A DNA stretch of 28,026 nt from Thermodesulfobacterium sp. (GCA_021163085.1 JAGGXL010000114.1:1-28026); one strand, 5' to 3'; positions 14,841-23,810 are shown, counted from the stretch's first letter. A program made the numbers and translations. Notes: a model not told the origin generated them from the sequence alone.

Positions 14841-15775
14841 TGAATAAATATAGAATAATTTTCTTCGGGACTCCTGAATTTGCTATACCTCCTTTAGAAG
14901 GTCTTTACGAGAAGGAAGATTTAATAGCTGTTGTTACACAGACAGACAAACCCAAAGGGAGGGGACTAAAGCCTTCTCCCTCTCCTGTAAAAAAATGGGC
15001 TTTATCAAAAGGTATAAAAGTATTAGGACCTTTAAAGCTTAAAGATCCTCAATTCATTGAAACTATCAAAAATCTTTTGCCTGATCTTATCGTAGTCTGT
15101 GCCTATGGAAAAATTCTTCCCAAGGAGATTTTAAGGATTCCTAAGTATGGTTGCTGGAATATACATGCCTCGCTTCTTCCTAAATATAGAGGTGCTTCTC
15201 CTATAAATTGGGCAATTTTAGAAGGAGAAAAAGAAACTGGTATTACCATAATGATTATGGATGAAGGACTTGACACAGGTTCTATTCTTTTACAAAAAAA
15301 GATTACTATTCTGGAAGATGATACTGCTATTACTCTTTCTCAAAAATTAGCTCAGCTCGGAAAGGAAGCTATTATTGAGGCAATTGAACTACATAAAAAA
15401 GGGGCTCTAAAACCTATACCTCAACCAGAAGAAGGAGTCTCTTATGCTCCGATTTTGAAAAAAGAAGATGGATTTTTTACCTTTGAAGAACCTGCAAAAT
15501 TAATAGAAAGAAAAATCAAAGCCTTTTTACCATGGCCTACTGCTTTCACTTACTACAAAAATAAACTTTTAAAAGTCTTTTTAGCAAAAGCCATACCTCT
15601 TGAGCATAAAGAAAAACCTGGAACCATTTTGGATATAAATAAAGACGGGGTACTTGTTGCTACTTCTGAAGGAGCGATTTTATTAAAAGAAGTCCAGATG
15701 GAAGGCAAAAGAAAAATTTCTGCCTATGAATTTGCCTATGGTCAAAGGCTTAAAAAAGGTGCTCTTTGGGAGTAA
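14840..15775 (+). CDS. fmt: Methionyl-tRNA formyltransferase
   Basis: Formylates initiator Met-tRNA using 10-formyl-tetrahydrofolate. The N-terminal Rossmann-like domain starts RIIFFGTPEFAIPPLEGL. The catalytic region contains NIHASLLPKYRGASPINWAI (the SLLPxYRGxxP signature with Asn and His) and the essential Asp in MDEGLDTGSIL. A C-terminal OB-like domain (from about residue 205) binds tRNA. At 311 residues it is normal. The ATG shares one base with the clpB stop (TAATG), so it is coupled to a heat-shock gene, an unusual partner since fmt normally follows def. The last 26 bases overlap the end of convergent secDF. Confidence 0.96.
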   Translation: MNKYRIIFFGTPEFAIPPLEGLYEKEDLIAVVTQTDKPKGRGLKPSPSPVKKWALSKGIKVLGPLKLKDPQFIETIKNLLPDLIVVCAYGKILPKEILRIPKYGCWNIHASLLPKYRGASPINWAILEGEKETGITIMIMDEGLDTGSILLQKKITILEDDTAITLSQKLAQLGKEAIIEAIELHKKGALKPIPQPEEGVSYAPILKKEDGFFTFEEPAKLIERKIKAFLPWPTAFTYYKNKLLKVFLAKAIPLEHKEKPGTILDINKDGVLVATSEGAILLKEVQMEGKRKISAYEFAYGQRLKKGALWE

Positions 15776-18344
15776 GGTCTGGAATTTTCCCTTTGTGTAA
15801 AGCTTTTAAAATAGGAGAAGCAATAAAAATAGAGCTGTAAGTTCCTACAATAAATCCTATAGTTAAAGCTAAGGCAAAATCTCTTATTACAATACCTCCG
15901 AAGATAAGAAGACTTAATGATCCAAAAAGTGTAGTAATAGTGGTAATAATTGTTCTTGCAAGCATTTCATTTATACTTGTATTTATCAAATTATCAAAAT
16001 TTTTAAATTTTTTGTTCAAAATATTTTCTCTGATCCTATCAAAAATAACCACTGTATCAGTTAAAGAATAACCTGCTAAAGTGAGTAAAGCTGTAATAAA
16101 AAGAAGATTAATTTCCTTACCCAGAAGATAAAAAATGCCCAGAGTTACAAGAACATCATGAAACGTGGCTATTCCTGCTGCTAAACCAAAGTGAAAATTG
16201 AATCTAAAAGTAAGATATAAAATAATACCTAAAAGCGCACCAAGAATAGCTAAGGTAGCTTTTTTCTTCAATTCTTTACTTATAGTAGCTCCTATTTCTT
16301 CTTTGGCTATTAAACTGAACTTGTATTCAGGGACTTTACTTTTTAAAGTTGCCAAAATCTTATTTACATCCTCAGTAAGTGTTTCTTTGGAGCTTTTTAA
16401 CTTCAAAAGCAACATGTTTTCACCTTTTACATCCTGAAGAGTAAAATCTTTAAATCCTTTCTGGGAAAGTACTTTTCTTATTTTATCTAAGGAAGGAGGT
16501 TTTTCACTTTTTAAATAAAGAAGTGTCCCCCCTGTAAAATCAATCCCAAGATTGGCTTTTCCTCTAAAAGCCTGAACAAATGCAACTAAACCTGTTATAC
16601 AGAGAAAAACAGAAATTACTCCAAAAACTTTTTTATATTTCATAAAATCAATTTTGGTATCTCTTACAATTTCAAAGAATTTAATCTTAAAATCCTTTCC
16701 TTTTTCATAGAAATATTCATAAAATATTTTGGTTGCAAAAATAGCTGTAAATAGATTTACAATAATAGAAATGGATAAAGTTACTGCAAAACCTCTAATA
16801 GGACCTGTGCCAAAAGTAAATAGAATTAAAGAAGTTATCAGAACTGTAATGTGTGCATCAAATATAGTCCAGAAGGCTCTTGAGTATCCCTGAAAAACGG
16901 AAGAATAAGTACTTCTTCCCAGTTTAAGCTCTTCTCTGATCCTTTCAAAGATGAGAACGTTTGAATCAACTCCCATTCCAATACTTAAAATAATTCCAGC
17001 AATTCCTGGAAGGGTCAAAGTTGCCTGGAAAGCTGATAAAAGGGCAAGAAGGAAGTATATGTTTAAAATAAGTGCACAAACTGCTATTACTCCAGAAATT
17101 TTATAGTAAATAGAGGTGAAGATAATAACTGCAGCTGCTCCTATTAAACCTGCTATAATTCCTTTCTGAATAGAATCTCTTCCAAGTGATGGCCCAATAG
17201 TTATGTTTTGTAAAATTTTAACTGGTGCAGGCAGAGCACCTGCTCTTAAAACAAGAGCAAGATCTGATGCCTCTTCCATTGTGAAACCACCTGTTATCTG
17301 AGCTTCCCCACCTGAAATCTTTTCTCTTATAACAGGTGCAGAACGAACTACATCGTCAAGTACAATAGCAAGCCTTCTTCCTACATTTTCTTCTGTAATT
17401 CTTTCAAATATTTTTGCTCCCCTTGAATCAAATTGAATCCATACATAAGGCTCGTTAAACCGAGGATCTATTCTTACCTGAGCATTTTTAAGATAGGTTC
17501 CGGTAAGGACTGCCTCTTTTTTAAGAATAATAGGTTTTTTTATTATCTTACCCGTCTCTCTATCCTTTTCCACCAAAAAGTAAAATTCTGAATCCAGAGG
17601 TATATAAGGTCTAATAAGCTCTCTCCATTTTTCTAAAGGTGCATCAAAAGATATCTTCTTTTCTTTAATTAAAGAACTGATAAGAGCATTTAAATCCAGC
17701 TTTTGCATGGTTTCTTCATCTACTAACTTAAATTCAAGCTGAGCTGTTTGACCTATTACTTTTATTGCTCTTTGAGGATCTTTTAAACCCGGGAGCTGAA
17801 CTACTATTTTATCAGATCCTTGTTTGGTAATGATAGGCTCTGTAACTCCAAACTGGTCAATTCTATTTCTTATAACCTCAAGAACCTGGTCTAAAATGTG
17901 TTTCTTTATATAAGAAATCTTCTCCTCAGATAAAGAAATTTCCTCTACAAAGGCATTTTCTTCTTTAAGTTCTTTAACTATCTGAAGTTCTTTAAAATCT
18001 TCAATCAACTTCTTAAAAAAGTTTACATCTTCTTCTTTATAAAATTTGAATTTGGCACTCTGCTCTTGATATATCAAATCAAAGTTTATGGAAGCTCTTA
18101 CAAGCTGAGCTTTTATATCCTGCAAATAATTATCAAACTGATTTTTTAAAGCCTTTTCTAAATCTGGCTTTAAAACAAGATGAACTCCTCCTTTTAAATC
18201 AAGACCGAGATTTAGTTCCCCTCTATAGATATATTTTTTAAACCAGGGAGGAAGGTCTTTTACAAAAGTAGGAAGTAACAAAAATCCGGAAAATATTATT
18301 AAAAAGATGAGAAGCGCTATCTTTAATTTCAATTTCAAAGACAA
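15750..18344 (-). CDS. secDF: Fused protein translocase subunit SecDF
   Basis: A single 864-residue polypeptide combining SecD (about 1-545) and SecF (about 565-864), the proton-driven accessory of the Sec translocon. SecD: first membrane helix at 6-26, GLDLKGGVHLVLKPD (47-61), a periplasmic domain to about 385, then five helices with GMGVDSNVLIFERIREE (456-472; Asp460 conserved). SecF: helix at about 573-591, GIDFTGGTLLY (600-610) and the late AGYSLTDTVVIFDRIREN signature. Most bacteria encode these as two genes. The start is a TTG at 18344, with AAGGGGGTT upstream overlapping the stop of the metal-binding protein gene. It ends in overlap with fmt. The whole block upstream encodes envelope proteins. 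Confidence 0.96.
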   Translation of the reverse strand: MSLKLKLKIALLIFLIIFSGFLLLPTFVKDLPPWFKKYIYRGELNLGLDLKGGVHLVLKPDLEKALKNQFDNYLQDIKAQLVRASINFDLIYQEQSAKFKFYKEEDVNFFKKLIEDFKELQIVKELKEENAFVEEISLSEEKISYIKKHILDQVLEVIRNRIDQFGVTEPIITKQGSDKIVVQLPGLKDPQRAIKVIGQTAQLEFKLVDEETMQKLDLNALISSLIKEKKISFDAPLEKWRELIRPYIPLDSEFYFLVEKDRETGKIIKKPIILKKEAVLTGTYLKNAQVRIDPRFNEPYVWIQFDSRGAKIFERITEENVGRRLAIVLDDVVRSAPVIREKISGGEAQITGGFTMEEASDLALVLRAGALPAPVKILQNITIGPSLGRDSIQKGIIAGLIGAAAVIIFTSIYYKISGVIAVCALILNIYFLLALLSAFQATLTLPGIAGIILSIGMGVDSNVLIFERIREELKLGRSTYSSVFQGYSRAFWTIFDAHITVLITSLILFTFGTGPIRGFAVTLSISIIVNLFTAIFATKIFYEYFYEKGKDFKIKFFEIVRDTKIDFMKYKKVFGVISVFLCITGLVAFVQAFRGKANLGIDFTGGTLLYLKSEKPPSLDKIRKVLSQKGFKDFTLQDVKGENMLLLKLKSSKETLTEDVNKILATLKSKVPEYKFSLIAKEEIGATISKELKKKATLAILGALLGIILYLTFRFNFHFGLAAGIATFHDVLVTLGIFYLLGKEINLLFITALLTLAGYSLTDTVVIFDRIRENILNKKFKNFDNLINTSINEMLARTIITTITTLFGSLSLLIFGGIVIRDFALALTIGFIVGTYSSIFIASPILKALHKGKIPDLTPKEHLF

Positions 18345-18356
18345 GGCTTAACCCCC

Positions 18357-19193
18357 TTATTTTTCTTCACATTTAAGGGCCTTTTTAATATTTTTTAAAT
18401 TGTATTTTAAAAGTTCTGTATAGCTTCCAGCCATAAAATAAGTTCCGCCAGACCACAATTTAATAACCCTTATACCCTTTTCTTCAAAAAAATTTCTGTA
18501 TTTCTCAAATTCAGGATCTGTAAGAAACACTATACCATTTTTAGCTTTAGCTTTTTCATATATTTCTATTAAAATTCTAATACTCGGTTCTCCCTCTTTA
18601 TGATGACCCTTGATAAGTGTCACCTCTCTTATCCCTGCACCTTTAAGAAGATAACCAAAAACTGGATGACCAAGAATGTAAATTTCTTTGTATTTACAGC
18701 TATTAAGCTCTTGATATTCCTTTTGAATCTCTTTTAAGTTTTCTAAAAACTTTTCTAACTTTTTTTGATATAATTCTTTTTTTGAATTTTCCTTTTTGAT
18801 TAAAAAATTGATAATTCTTTTTGCTAATTTTTCTACCCTTTTTAAATCAAACCATAGATGAGGATCAGAAAATTTGTTTTCTCCGTCTGCAAGACTTAAT
18901 GTTTCCTTGTTTTTTCTTAAACTGTATACCCTCTTTGCCCAGGATTCAGTTCCTACAAGAATAACAAGATCTACTTTCTGTATCTTTTTCCATTGGGATA
19001 AAGTTGGTTCATAGAAGTGAAAATCTTCTTTTTCACTTTGAAGCCGATAAATTTTATGCTCTATTCCTATTTCTTTTATAATTTTTTCAAGAGGAGAATT
19101 TGAAACTACGATTTCCAGAGCATAAAGCTGACCAGCTAAAAAAGAAAAAAACACTAAAAATACAATTATACATAAAAGTTTGAGCTTTCTCAT
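18357..19193 (-). CDS. Metal-binding periplasmic protein of the ZnuA/TroA type
   Basis: Substrate-binding protein of the A-1 (cluster 9) metal ABC transporter family, 278 residues. A signal peptide spans about residues 1-25 (RKLKLLCIIVFLVFFSFLAG). The candidate metal ligands are His59 (DFHFYEP), His112 (DPHLWFD), His176 (LGHPVFGYL) and Asp226 (LTDPEF), the usual three His plus one acid of zinc- or manganese-binding members. The long backbone helix (about 117-165) is also recognisable. The His-rich loop of true ZnuA is missing and the protein is shorter than many. No ATPase or permease gene is adjacent, so the transporter partner must be elsewhere. An AGGAGG at 19205-19210 lies 11 bases before the ATG. 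It is followed by secDF 12 bases later. Confidence 0.85.
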   Translation of the reverse strand: MRKLKLLCIIVFLVFFSFLAGQLYALEIVVSNSPLEKIIKEIGIEHKIYRLQSEKEDFHFYEPTLSQWKKIQKVDLVILVGTESWAKRVYSLRKNKETLSLADGENKFSDPHLWFDLKRVEKLAKRIINFLIKKENSKKELYQKKLEKFLENLKEIQKEYQELNSCKYKEIYILGHPVFGYLLKGAGIREVTLIKGHHKEGEPSIRILIEIYEKAKAKNGIVFLTDPEFEKYRNFFEEKGIRVIKLWSGGTYFMAGSYTELLKYNLKNIKKALKCEEK

Positions 19194-19264
19194 AACGCTA
19201 AAAACCTCCTAAAATTTTACTTAACTTTTATTAAAAGGCAATTAAGAAATTTTATTTTAATTCT

Positions 19265-20269
19265 TCAATCAGGAAGAGTAACAACATTTACTATCTTTCT
19301 ATAAAATCTCTTTCTTTTTACAACTGTTTTCAATGAAACAAGTCCTTCCTGAAGAATTTTCTTTTTCTCAAACGGTATTTTCAACTTATAAAAAGTACCG
19401 GGTGGTGTTACTTTCTTTCTTAATTCTGCATTTAAAAGAAGAATCATTTTATAGTCAATATTACCTGCAACAGAAAATACCTTTAAATCTACTCCACCAT
19501 TTACTGCTATTTCTTCATAATCAATTACATTCGTAGGCACCGAAAATCCATATTCTTCTGGGTTTTTAGCTATCAGGGTAATAGCCATCCATTTAGGCAA
19601 ATAGGCACTGGTTTCAGCTGGTAGTCTATCTGAATTTATCACCTGCCAATAATTAGCAAAATTTTTGGCTTTTAAAATTTTCCTCAGTCTGTTTTCCCCC
19701 GAGTTATAACTTGCTATAGCTATTCTCCAATCTCCAAATTGTTCGTATAAATTTTTAAGATACTGTGCAGCTGCATGAGTAGATTTAATAAAGTCTCTTC
19801 TCTCATCAATCCAGTAATTTATTTTTAATCCGTATTTTTTAGCTGTAAGTTTCATAAACTGCCATATCCCTGCTGCACCAGCAGGAGAAGTGGCAAGTGG
19901 ATTACAACCACTTTCAATATAAGCCAGATAAACCAGATCTTCGGGAAGTCCATACTCTTTAAAAATTGTTTTAAAATAAGGCAAAAATAAAGAACATCTT
20001 GCAAGCCATCTTTCTACCGTCTCTTTCTTTTCCTTAGTAAAGTATTTTAAAAAATAGGCTACCTGAGCATTTATATCAGAAGGTAAATTTTTTATAATCT
20101 CTGGAGGAAGCTCATCTGTGGCTTCATAAGCATCACTTTGATAAAACTCTTTGTTTAACAGCTCGCTTTCTGAATTTACCTTAATAGGCAAAAATAAAAA
20201 CAATAATAAATAGAGGAAAAAAGTAGCATCCACAAACTTTTTACACTCTAAATATTTACTCAAATTCAT
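19265..20269 (-). CDS. Lytic transglycosylase, MltD-like, without LysM
   Basis: Exported murein-cleaving enzyme of the SLT (GH23) family, 334 residues. Residues 13-33 form a signal or anchor segment. A helical region (about 50-100) is followed by the catalytic domain: Glu119 in AYIESGCNPLATSPAGAAGIWQ (split across 117-137), then GDWRIAIASYNSGENRL (about 183-199) and the late YLPKWMAI segment. Residues 240-334 resemble the linker that precedes LysM repeats in MltD, but no LysM repeat is present, so cell-wall anchoring must rely on the core. The ATG at 20269 follows GAGGG by only three bases, and the gene starts 13 bases after the isomerase-like gene. Confidence 0.92.
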   Translation of the reverse strand: MNLSKYLECKKFVDATFFLYLLLFLFLPIKVNSESELLNKEFYQSDAYEATDELPPEIIKNLPSDINAQVAYFLKYFTKEKKETVERWLARCSLFLPYFKTIFKEYGLPEDLVYLAYIESGCNPLATSPAGAAGIWQFMKLTAKKYGLKINYWIDERRDFIKSTHAAAQYLKNLYEQFGDWRIAIASYNSGENRLRKILKAKNFANYWQVINSDRLPAETSAYLPKWMAITLIAKNPEEYGFSVPTNVIDYEEIAVNGGVDLKVFSVAGNIDYKMILLLNAELRKKVTPPGTFYKLKIPFEKKKILQEGLVSLKTVVKRKRFYRKIVNVVTLPD

Positions 20270-20282
20270 GCTCCCTCGGTAA

Positions 20283-21059
20283 TTAAAAACTCAAATCTAT
20301 ATTTGAAAGAATCTCTATATTTACATAGGTATCCTCTTCGTTATGAGCTTCAGAAGTAAAAATTGGCTTTATTCTTTTTTCTTTTAAAAAATCAAATATC
20401 TCTTTAAATTTTATCTTACCTTTTCCTATAGCAAGATGATCGTCATGAACCCCTAAATTATCATGACAATGCATTTCTTTTAAATACTGATGAAGAACAT
20501 CTAACCACTCCATTTCTTCTTTTTCAGAAAAAACTCTTGCATGGGCAGGATCAAAGCACCAAAAAAGTCTGTTTTCAAAACTCTCAAATACAGGCTTTAA
20601 AAATTCAGGATCAGGTTCAAAAACATTTTCTAAGGACAGAGTTAAGTCGAAATCTTCTGCAAAACTCAAAATTTTATCCATGTTTTCTATAAAACTTTCT
20701 CTCCATTCCTTTTTTACTTCCCTGTGGTAATCCATGTGATAGCCAGAGTGCAAAACCAAATTTATAGGTTCAAAAACAATTGCCCTTTCCATAGCAAAAA
20801 AGGTTCTTCTCAAACTTGCTTCCTTTATCCAGGGATCCAGAGCTCCTAAGGAAAGATCCATAAAAGGTAAATGGATGGTTGTTTTTATACCCGCTTCTTT
20901 CAATTGTTTTGCCACATTTTTAAAATCCAGGTAGGAATAATTATCAAGTGCTTTTGCATTTAAAGCTATTTCCACATTAACTTTATTTTCCAACACCAAG
21001 GGTAAATACTTATTTATCAAAAGCTCCCAAGGAATGGAAACAAATACTAAATGTCCCAT
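20283..21059 (-). CDS. TIM-barrel sugar phosphate isomerase/epimerase-like protein
   Basis: Member of the xylose isomerase-like / AP endonuclease 2 fold. Metal-ligand style residues sit at the ends of barrel strands: TIHLPF, LVLHSGYH, LSLENVF (Glu), FDPAHA (Asp, His), MHCHDN, HLAIGKGKIKF and TSEAH (Glu, His). This pattern of His/Glu/Asp is shared by sugar epimerases and by endonuclease IV; the absence of DNA-binding loops and the neighbouring aminotransferase favour a sugar or sugar-like substrate. I chose the ATG at 21059 (258 residues), one base after the stop of the aminotransferase gene; a GTG three codons earlier would overlap that gene. The precise substrate is unknown. Confidence 0.82.
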   Translation of the reverse strand: MGHLVFVSIPWELLINKYLPLVLENKVNVEIALNAKALDNYSYLDFKNVAKQLKEAGIKTTIHLPFMDLSLGALDPWIKEASLRRTFFAMERAIVFEPINLVLHSGYHMDYHREVKKEWRESFIENMDKILSFAEDFDLTLSLENVFEPDPEFLKPVFESFENRLFWCFDPAHARVFSEKEEMEWLDVLHQYLKEMHCHDNLGVHDDHLAIGKGKIKFKEIFDFLKEKRIKPIFTSEAHNEEDTYVNIEILSNIDLSF

Positions 21060-21060
21060 T

Positions 21061-22194
21061 TTATCCACTTTTATAAAAATCTCTTATAGATGAAATAACA
21101 TAGTTAATCTCTTCTTCAGTCAAATAGGGATACAAGGGCAAGCTCAAAACTTCTTTGGCAACTCTTTCTGTAACAGGTAATTTTACATTCCCAAAGTTTA
21201 AATTTTTATAAACAGGCTGTAAATGAAGTGGTTTACTATAATATATTCCTGTTCCTATTCCTCGAGTCTCTAAAAATTTTTTCAACTTATTTCTATTTTT
21301 AGCCCTTATCGTAAACAGAGAATAGGAAGAAAAATACTTCTTAGGAAAATAGGGAAGTTTTAAATAAAGATTCAAGTCTTTTAATCCCTCCACATATTTT
21401 TCTGCAATAGTTTTTCTTAAGGCTAATTCTTTTTCGAAATATTTGAATTTAACCAATAAGATTGCACTGTGTATTTCATCAATTCTTCCATTCACACCGT
21501 GATACTTATAAAAATAAGGTTTAACCTGACCGTGTTCCTTTAAATATCTTACTGTTCTTGCTATCTTTTTATTAGAGGTAAAAACCATCCCTGCATCTCC
21601 ACAAGTGGAAAGAGGTTTTGTAGGATAAAAAGAGGTTGCAGAGGCAATACCAAAAGTCCCCACCCTTTTATTGGCAATCTTTGCACCAAAAGCCTGACAT
21701 ATATCCTCTATTAAATAAATACCCTTTTCTTTACAGAATTTTTGAATTTCCTTTAGATGCGCTGGCAGCCCAAAAAGACTTACCGCTATTACTGCAGAAA
21801 CCTTTTTCCTTTGTTTTGTAAGCCTTTCATAGCTTTCCTTTAAACTTTCTAAAGAAATATTATAAGTATCTTCTTCTATATCAACAAAAAAGGGAATGAG
21901 CCCTGCTCTTACCACCACTTCAGCAGTAGCAACAAAAGTAAAAGAAGGAACCAGAATATAAGTATTCTGAGAAAGATCAAGGGCTTTTAAAATAAGATAA
22001 AGAGCTTCTGTGCCTGAAGAAACTCCAACAGCATAGGAAGTTCCCAAGTAATTAGTCAGAAGATTTTCCAGCTCCTGTGTCTGCAGACCATTTAAATAAG
22101 TTCCACTTCTTAAAACTTCTAAAACATTCTTTTCAATTTCTTCCTTATAAACCTGGTAGCCTCTTTTTAAGTCTAAAAAGGGTACTTTTTTCAT
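21061..22194 (-). CDS. DegT/DnrJ/EryC1 PLP-dependent sugar aminotransferase
   Basis: A 377-residue aminotransferase of the family that aminates nucleotide-linked keto-sugars for surface polysaccharides or secondary metabolites. Motifs: FLDLKRGYQ (6-14), SSGTEALYLILKAL (59-72), VPSFTFVATAEVV (82-94), LIEDICQAFGA (161-171, with the PLP-ring Asp) and SFYPTKPLSTCGDAGM (188-203) with the Schiff-base Lys193. The late PLHLQP segment is also typical. It is the first gene of the envelope operon, with a strong promoter candidate (TATAAT at 22246-22241), divergent from a glycosyltransferase. The ATG has only a weak ribosome binding site. The exact sugar cannot be read; the GT9 neighbour suggests LPS or glycan assembly. 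Confidence 0.92.
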   Translation of the reverse strand: MKKVPFLDLKRGYQVYKEEIEKNVLEVLRSGTYLNGLQTQELENLLTNYLGTSYAVGVSSGTEALYLILKALDLSQNTYILVPSFTFVATAEVVVRAGLIPFFVDIEEDTYNISLESLKESYERLTKQRKKVSAVIAVSLFGLPAHLKEIQKFCKEKGIYLIEDICQAFGAKIANKRVGTFGIASATSFYPTKPLSTCGDAGMVFTSNKKIARTVRYLKEHGQVKPYFYKYHGVNGRIDEIHSAILLVKFKYFEKELALRKTIAEKYVEGLKDLNLYLKLPYFPKKYFSSYSLFTIRAKNRNKLKKFLETRGIGTGIYYSKPLHLQPVYKNLNFGNVKLPVTERVAKEVLSLPLYPYLTEEEINYVISSIRDFYKSG

Positions 22195-22219
22195 TTTTTT
22201 CTTCTATCTAAAAAGTATC

Positions 22220-22248
22220 TTGAAATAAAAAATCGCAATAATTATACT
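22220..22248 (+). promoter_or_regulatory. Putative promoter of the GT9 gene
   Basis: TTGAAA (22220-22225), 17 bases, TATACT (22243-22248). The predicted start near 22255 gives a leader of about 37 bases. Its -10 box overlaps the -10 box of the divergent promoter by four bases. Confidence 0.5.
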
Positions 22249-22269
22249 TTAGTTTTCAAGAATTTCCAA
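22241..22269 (-). promoter_or_regulatory. Putative promoter of the aminotransferase-secDF operon
   Basis: On the minus strand, TTGGAA (22269-22264), 17 bases, perfect TATAAT (22246-22241). The predicted start near 22234 gives a leader of about 40 bases before the ATG at 22194. It overlaps the divergent promoter so closely that both cannot be occupied at once. Confidence 0.55.
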
Positions 22270-22291
22270 ATTTAAAAATATCCAGATAGGA

Positions 22292-23086
22292 ATGAAAAAA
22301 ATTCTTTTTTACCGAAGAGGTGCTCTTGGAGATACTCTTCTTACATTTCCTCTATTTGAGGTTATGAAAAAAAGAAATTATTACATTGTAGCTATAGGAA
22401 ATACTGATTATTTAAAAATTGCAAAAGAATTACAATGGGTTAATGAAATTTACAGTGATCTTTACCCTGAGATTGTAAGCAGAGCTTATGACCTCAAAAT
22501 TATCTTTTCCAGAAAAGAAGGCTTTAATCCCTTTCCATCTGAAAGAATATGGATAGTTGATTATTATTTTAATTTGCTAAAATTTGAAAAAACTTTTTCT
22601 TATGTCCTGCCTTTAGAAGGTTCTCTAAAAAGCCCATTAAAAGATAGAATAGTTTTACATCCAGGAAGTGGCTCATTTAAAAAAATTCCTGATTTTTCTC
22701 TCTTTGAAAGAATTGAAAAATATCTAATCTCACAGGGGTTTAACACTGTATATCTTATTGGAGAGGCAGATAGCTGGATAAAGAGTTTTACAAACAACTA
22801 CTGGGAATGTCTTGATCCTTTGCTCATAGCCAAGGCTTTAAAAAGTGCAAAATGTTTTATTGGACTTGACAGCGGTATCTCCCATCTTGCAAGTTATCTG
22901 GGAATTAAATCTTACCTTTTCTATGGATCCACAGATCCTGTAGTATGGAAACCTATAGGGGAAAATTACAAAATTATCTCTCTCAATTTAGACTGCAGTC
23001 CCTGCTTCCCGAATGTCTGCAAAGAGAAAAGGTGTCTTGATGTGAAATTGCTTTTTAACAAATTTTTAGAAACTTTCCGTAATTAA
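22292..23086 (+). CDS. Glycosyltransferase family 9 (heptosyltransferase-like)
   Basis: GT-B fold glycosyltransferase related to LPS heptosyltransferases, 264 residues (usual 330-350, so a compact member). N-terminal signature YRRGALGDTLLTFPLFE (7-23), second-domain ADP-heptose binding segment VLHPGSGSFKKI (about 121-132), then LDSGISHLASYLGI and YGSTDPVVWKPIG. The C-terminal Cys pairs (CSPCFPNVC and KRC) are frequent in this family. The reduced length comes mainly from the first domain. It starts at an ATG with a minimal GATAGGA ribosome binding site. It is transcribed away from the DegT-type aminotransferase, and the two may share surface-glycan assembly. The acceptor is unknown. Confidence 0.88.
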   Translation: MKKILFYRRGALGDTLLTFPLFEVMKKRNYYIVAIGNTDYLKIAKELQWVNEIYSDLYPEIVSRAYDLKIIFSRKEGFNPFPSERIWIVDYYFNLLKFEKTFSYVLPLEGSLKSPLKDRIVLHPGSGSFKKIPDFSLFERIEKYLISQGFNTVYLIGEADSWIKSFTNNYWECLDPLLIAKALKSAKCFIGLDSGISHLASYLGIKSYLFYGSTDPVVWKPIGENYKIISLNLDCSPCFPNVCKEKRCLDVKLLFNKFLETFRN

Positions 23087-23095
23087 TTAAAGTTT

Positions 23096-23132
23096 ATCAA
23101 TAAATTTCTTAAAATTTTATTGATATTTTTTA
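23096..23132 (+). terminator. Weak AT-rich terminator-like hairpin after the GT9 gene
   Basis: ATCAATAAA (23096-23104) and TTTATTGAT (23116-23124) form a perfect 9-bp stem with an 11-base loop, followed by a T-rich stretch, starting 10 bases after the stop. The stem is almost all A-T, so at high growth temperature it would be a poor terminator. Offered with low confidence. Confidence 0.35.
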
Positions 23133-23191
23133 TTAGAATTTCCTGTTCTTCGGAGATAAACTAAGATAAAAAATTTTTGGAGGTTAACAGG

Positions 23192-23797
23192 ATGAGAGAA
23201 GTAAATGTAAAGGGACTTCCCTGTCCTCAACCGGTAATTAAGACGAAAGAAGCTTTGGAATCTATAAATACTGGAGAACAAATAAAGGTTATTTTGGATA
23301 ATGAATCCTCTTTGAGAAATGTGCAAAAGTTTGTAAATGCTCAGAAACACAAAATTGTTTCTATAGAACAAAAGAGAAATGAATACATTATTATTATTGA
23401 AAAATTAGGAGATATTAGTGAAGATGTGCCAATTTCTTGTGAAATTCAGAATGAAGAAAAGAAAGACCTTTTTGTTATTATTGCTACTGATATTATGGGA
23501 AAAGAAGAAAAACTTGGTAAAATTTTAATGAAAGCTTATTTCGAAACTATGCTTGTTCACAATCTTTTGCCTGATAGAATATTTTTTATGAATACAGGGG
23601 TAAGATTAACCACTTTAGAGGAAGAATTTATACCTTTAATAAAAGAACTGGAGAAAAAAGGAGTAGAAATTTACAGCTGTGGAACTTGTTTAAAATATTT
23701 CCAATTAGAAAATCAATTAAAAGTTGGAAAAAGAGCAGGAACTGATGTATACTTAGAAGGGATTTTTTATTTTAAAAAGACTGTTTGGATAGGATAA
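23192..23797 (+). CDS. YedF-like TusA/DsrE two-domain protein
   Basis: A 201-residue protein with an N-terminal TusA (SirA-like) domain, marked by GLPCPQPV with Cys11, and a C-terminal DsrE-like domain (about 90-200) containing SCGTCLKYF (Cys163 and Cys166). This architecture is that of the sulfurtransferase-like protein called YedF, often found with selenium metabolism genes in anaerobes. No selD, selA or selB lies in the window, so the selenium link is only by family. I use the ATG at 23192 with TTGGAGG at 23177-23183; an open TTG at 23177 lies inside that ribosome binding site and is not a credible start. It is followed by purE 13 bases later, an arrangement without an obvious functional link. 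Confidence 0.88.
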   Translation: MREVNVKGLPCPQPVIKTKEALESINTGEQIKVILDNESSLRNVQKFVNAQKHKIVSIEQKRNEYIIIIEKLGDISEDVPISCEIQNEEKKDLFVIIATDIMGKEEKLGKILMKAYFETMLVHNLLPDRIFFMNTGVRLTTLEEEFIPLIKELEKKGVEIYSCGTCLKYFQLENQLKVGKRAGTDVYLEGIFYFKKTVWIG

Positions 23798-23810
23798 TAA
23801 AGGAGGTATC

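Noticed and set aside
19214..19241. Promoter-like TTGCCT-16-TAAAAT upstream of the metal-binding protein gene (minus strand)
   Set aside because: The predicted start near 19207 would fall inside the AGGAGG ribosome binding site, so it would remove part of it.
23177..23191. Extended TTG start for the YedF-like protein
   Set aside because: The TTG overlaps the TTGGAGG ribosome binding site used by the ATG at 23192, and the family starts at the latter.
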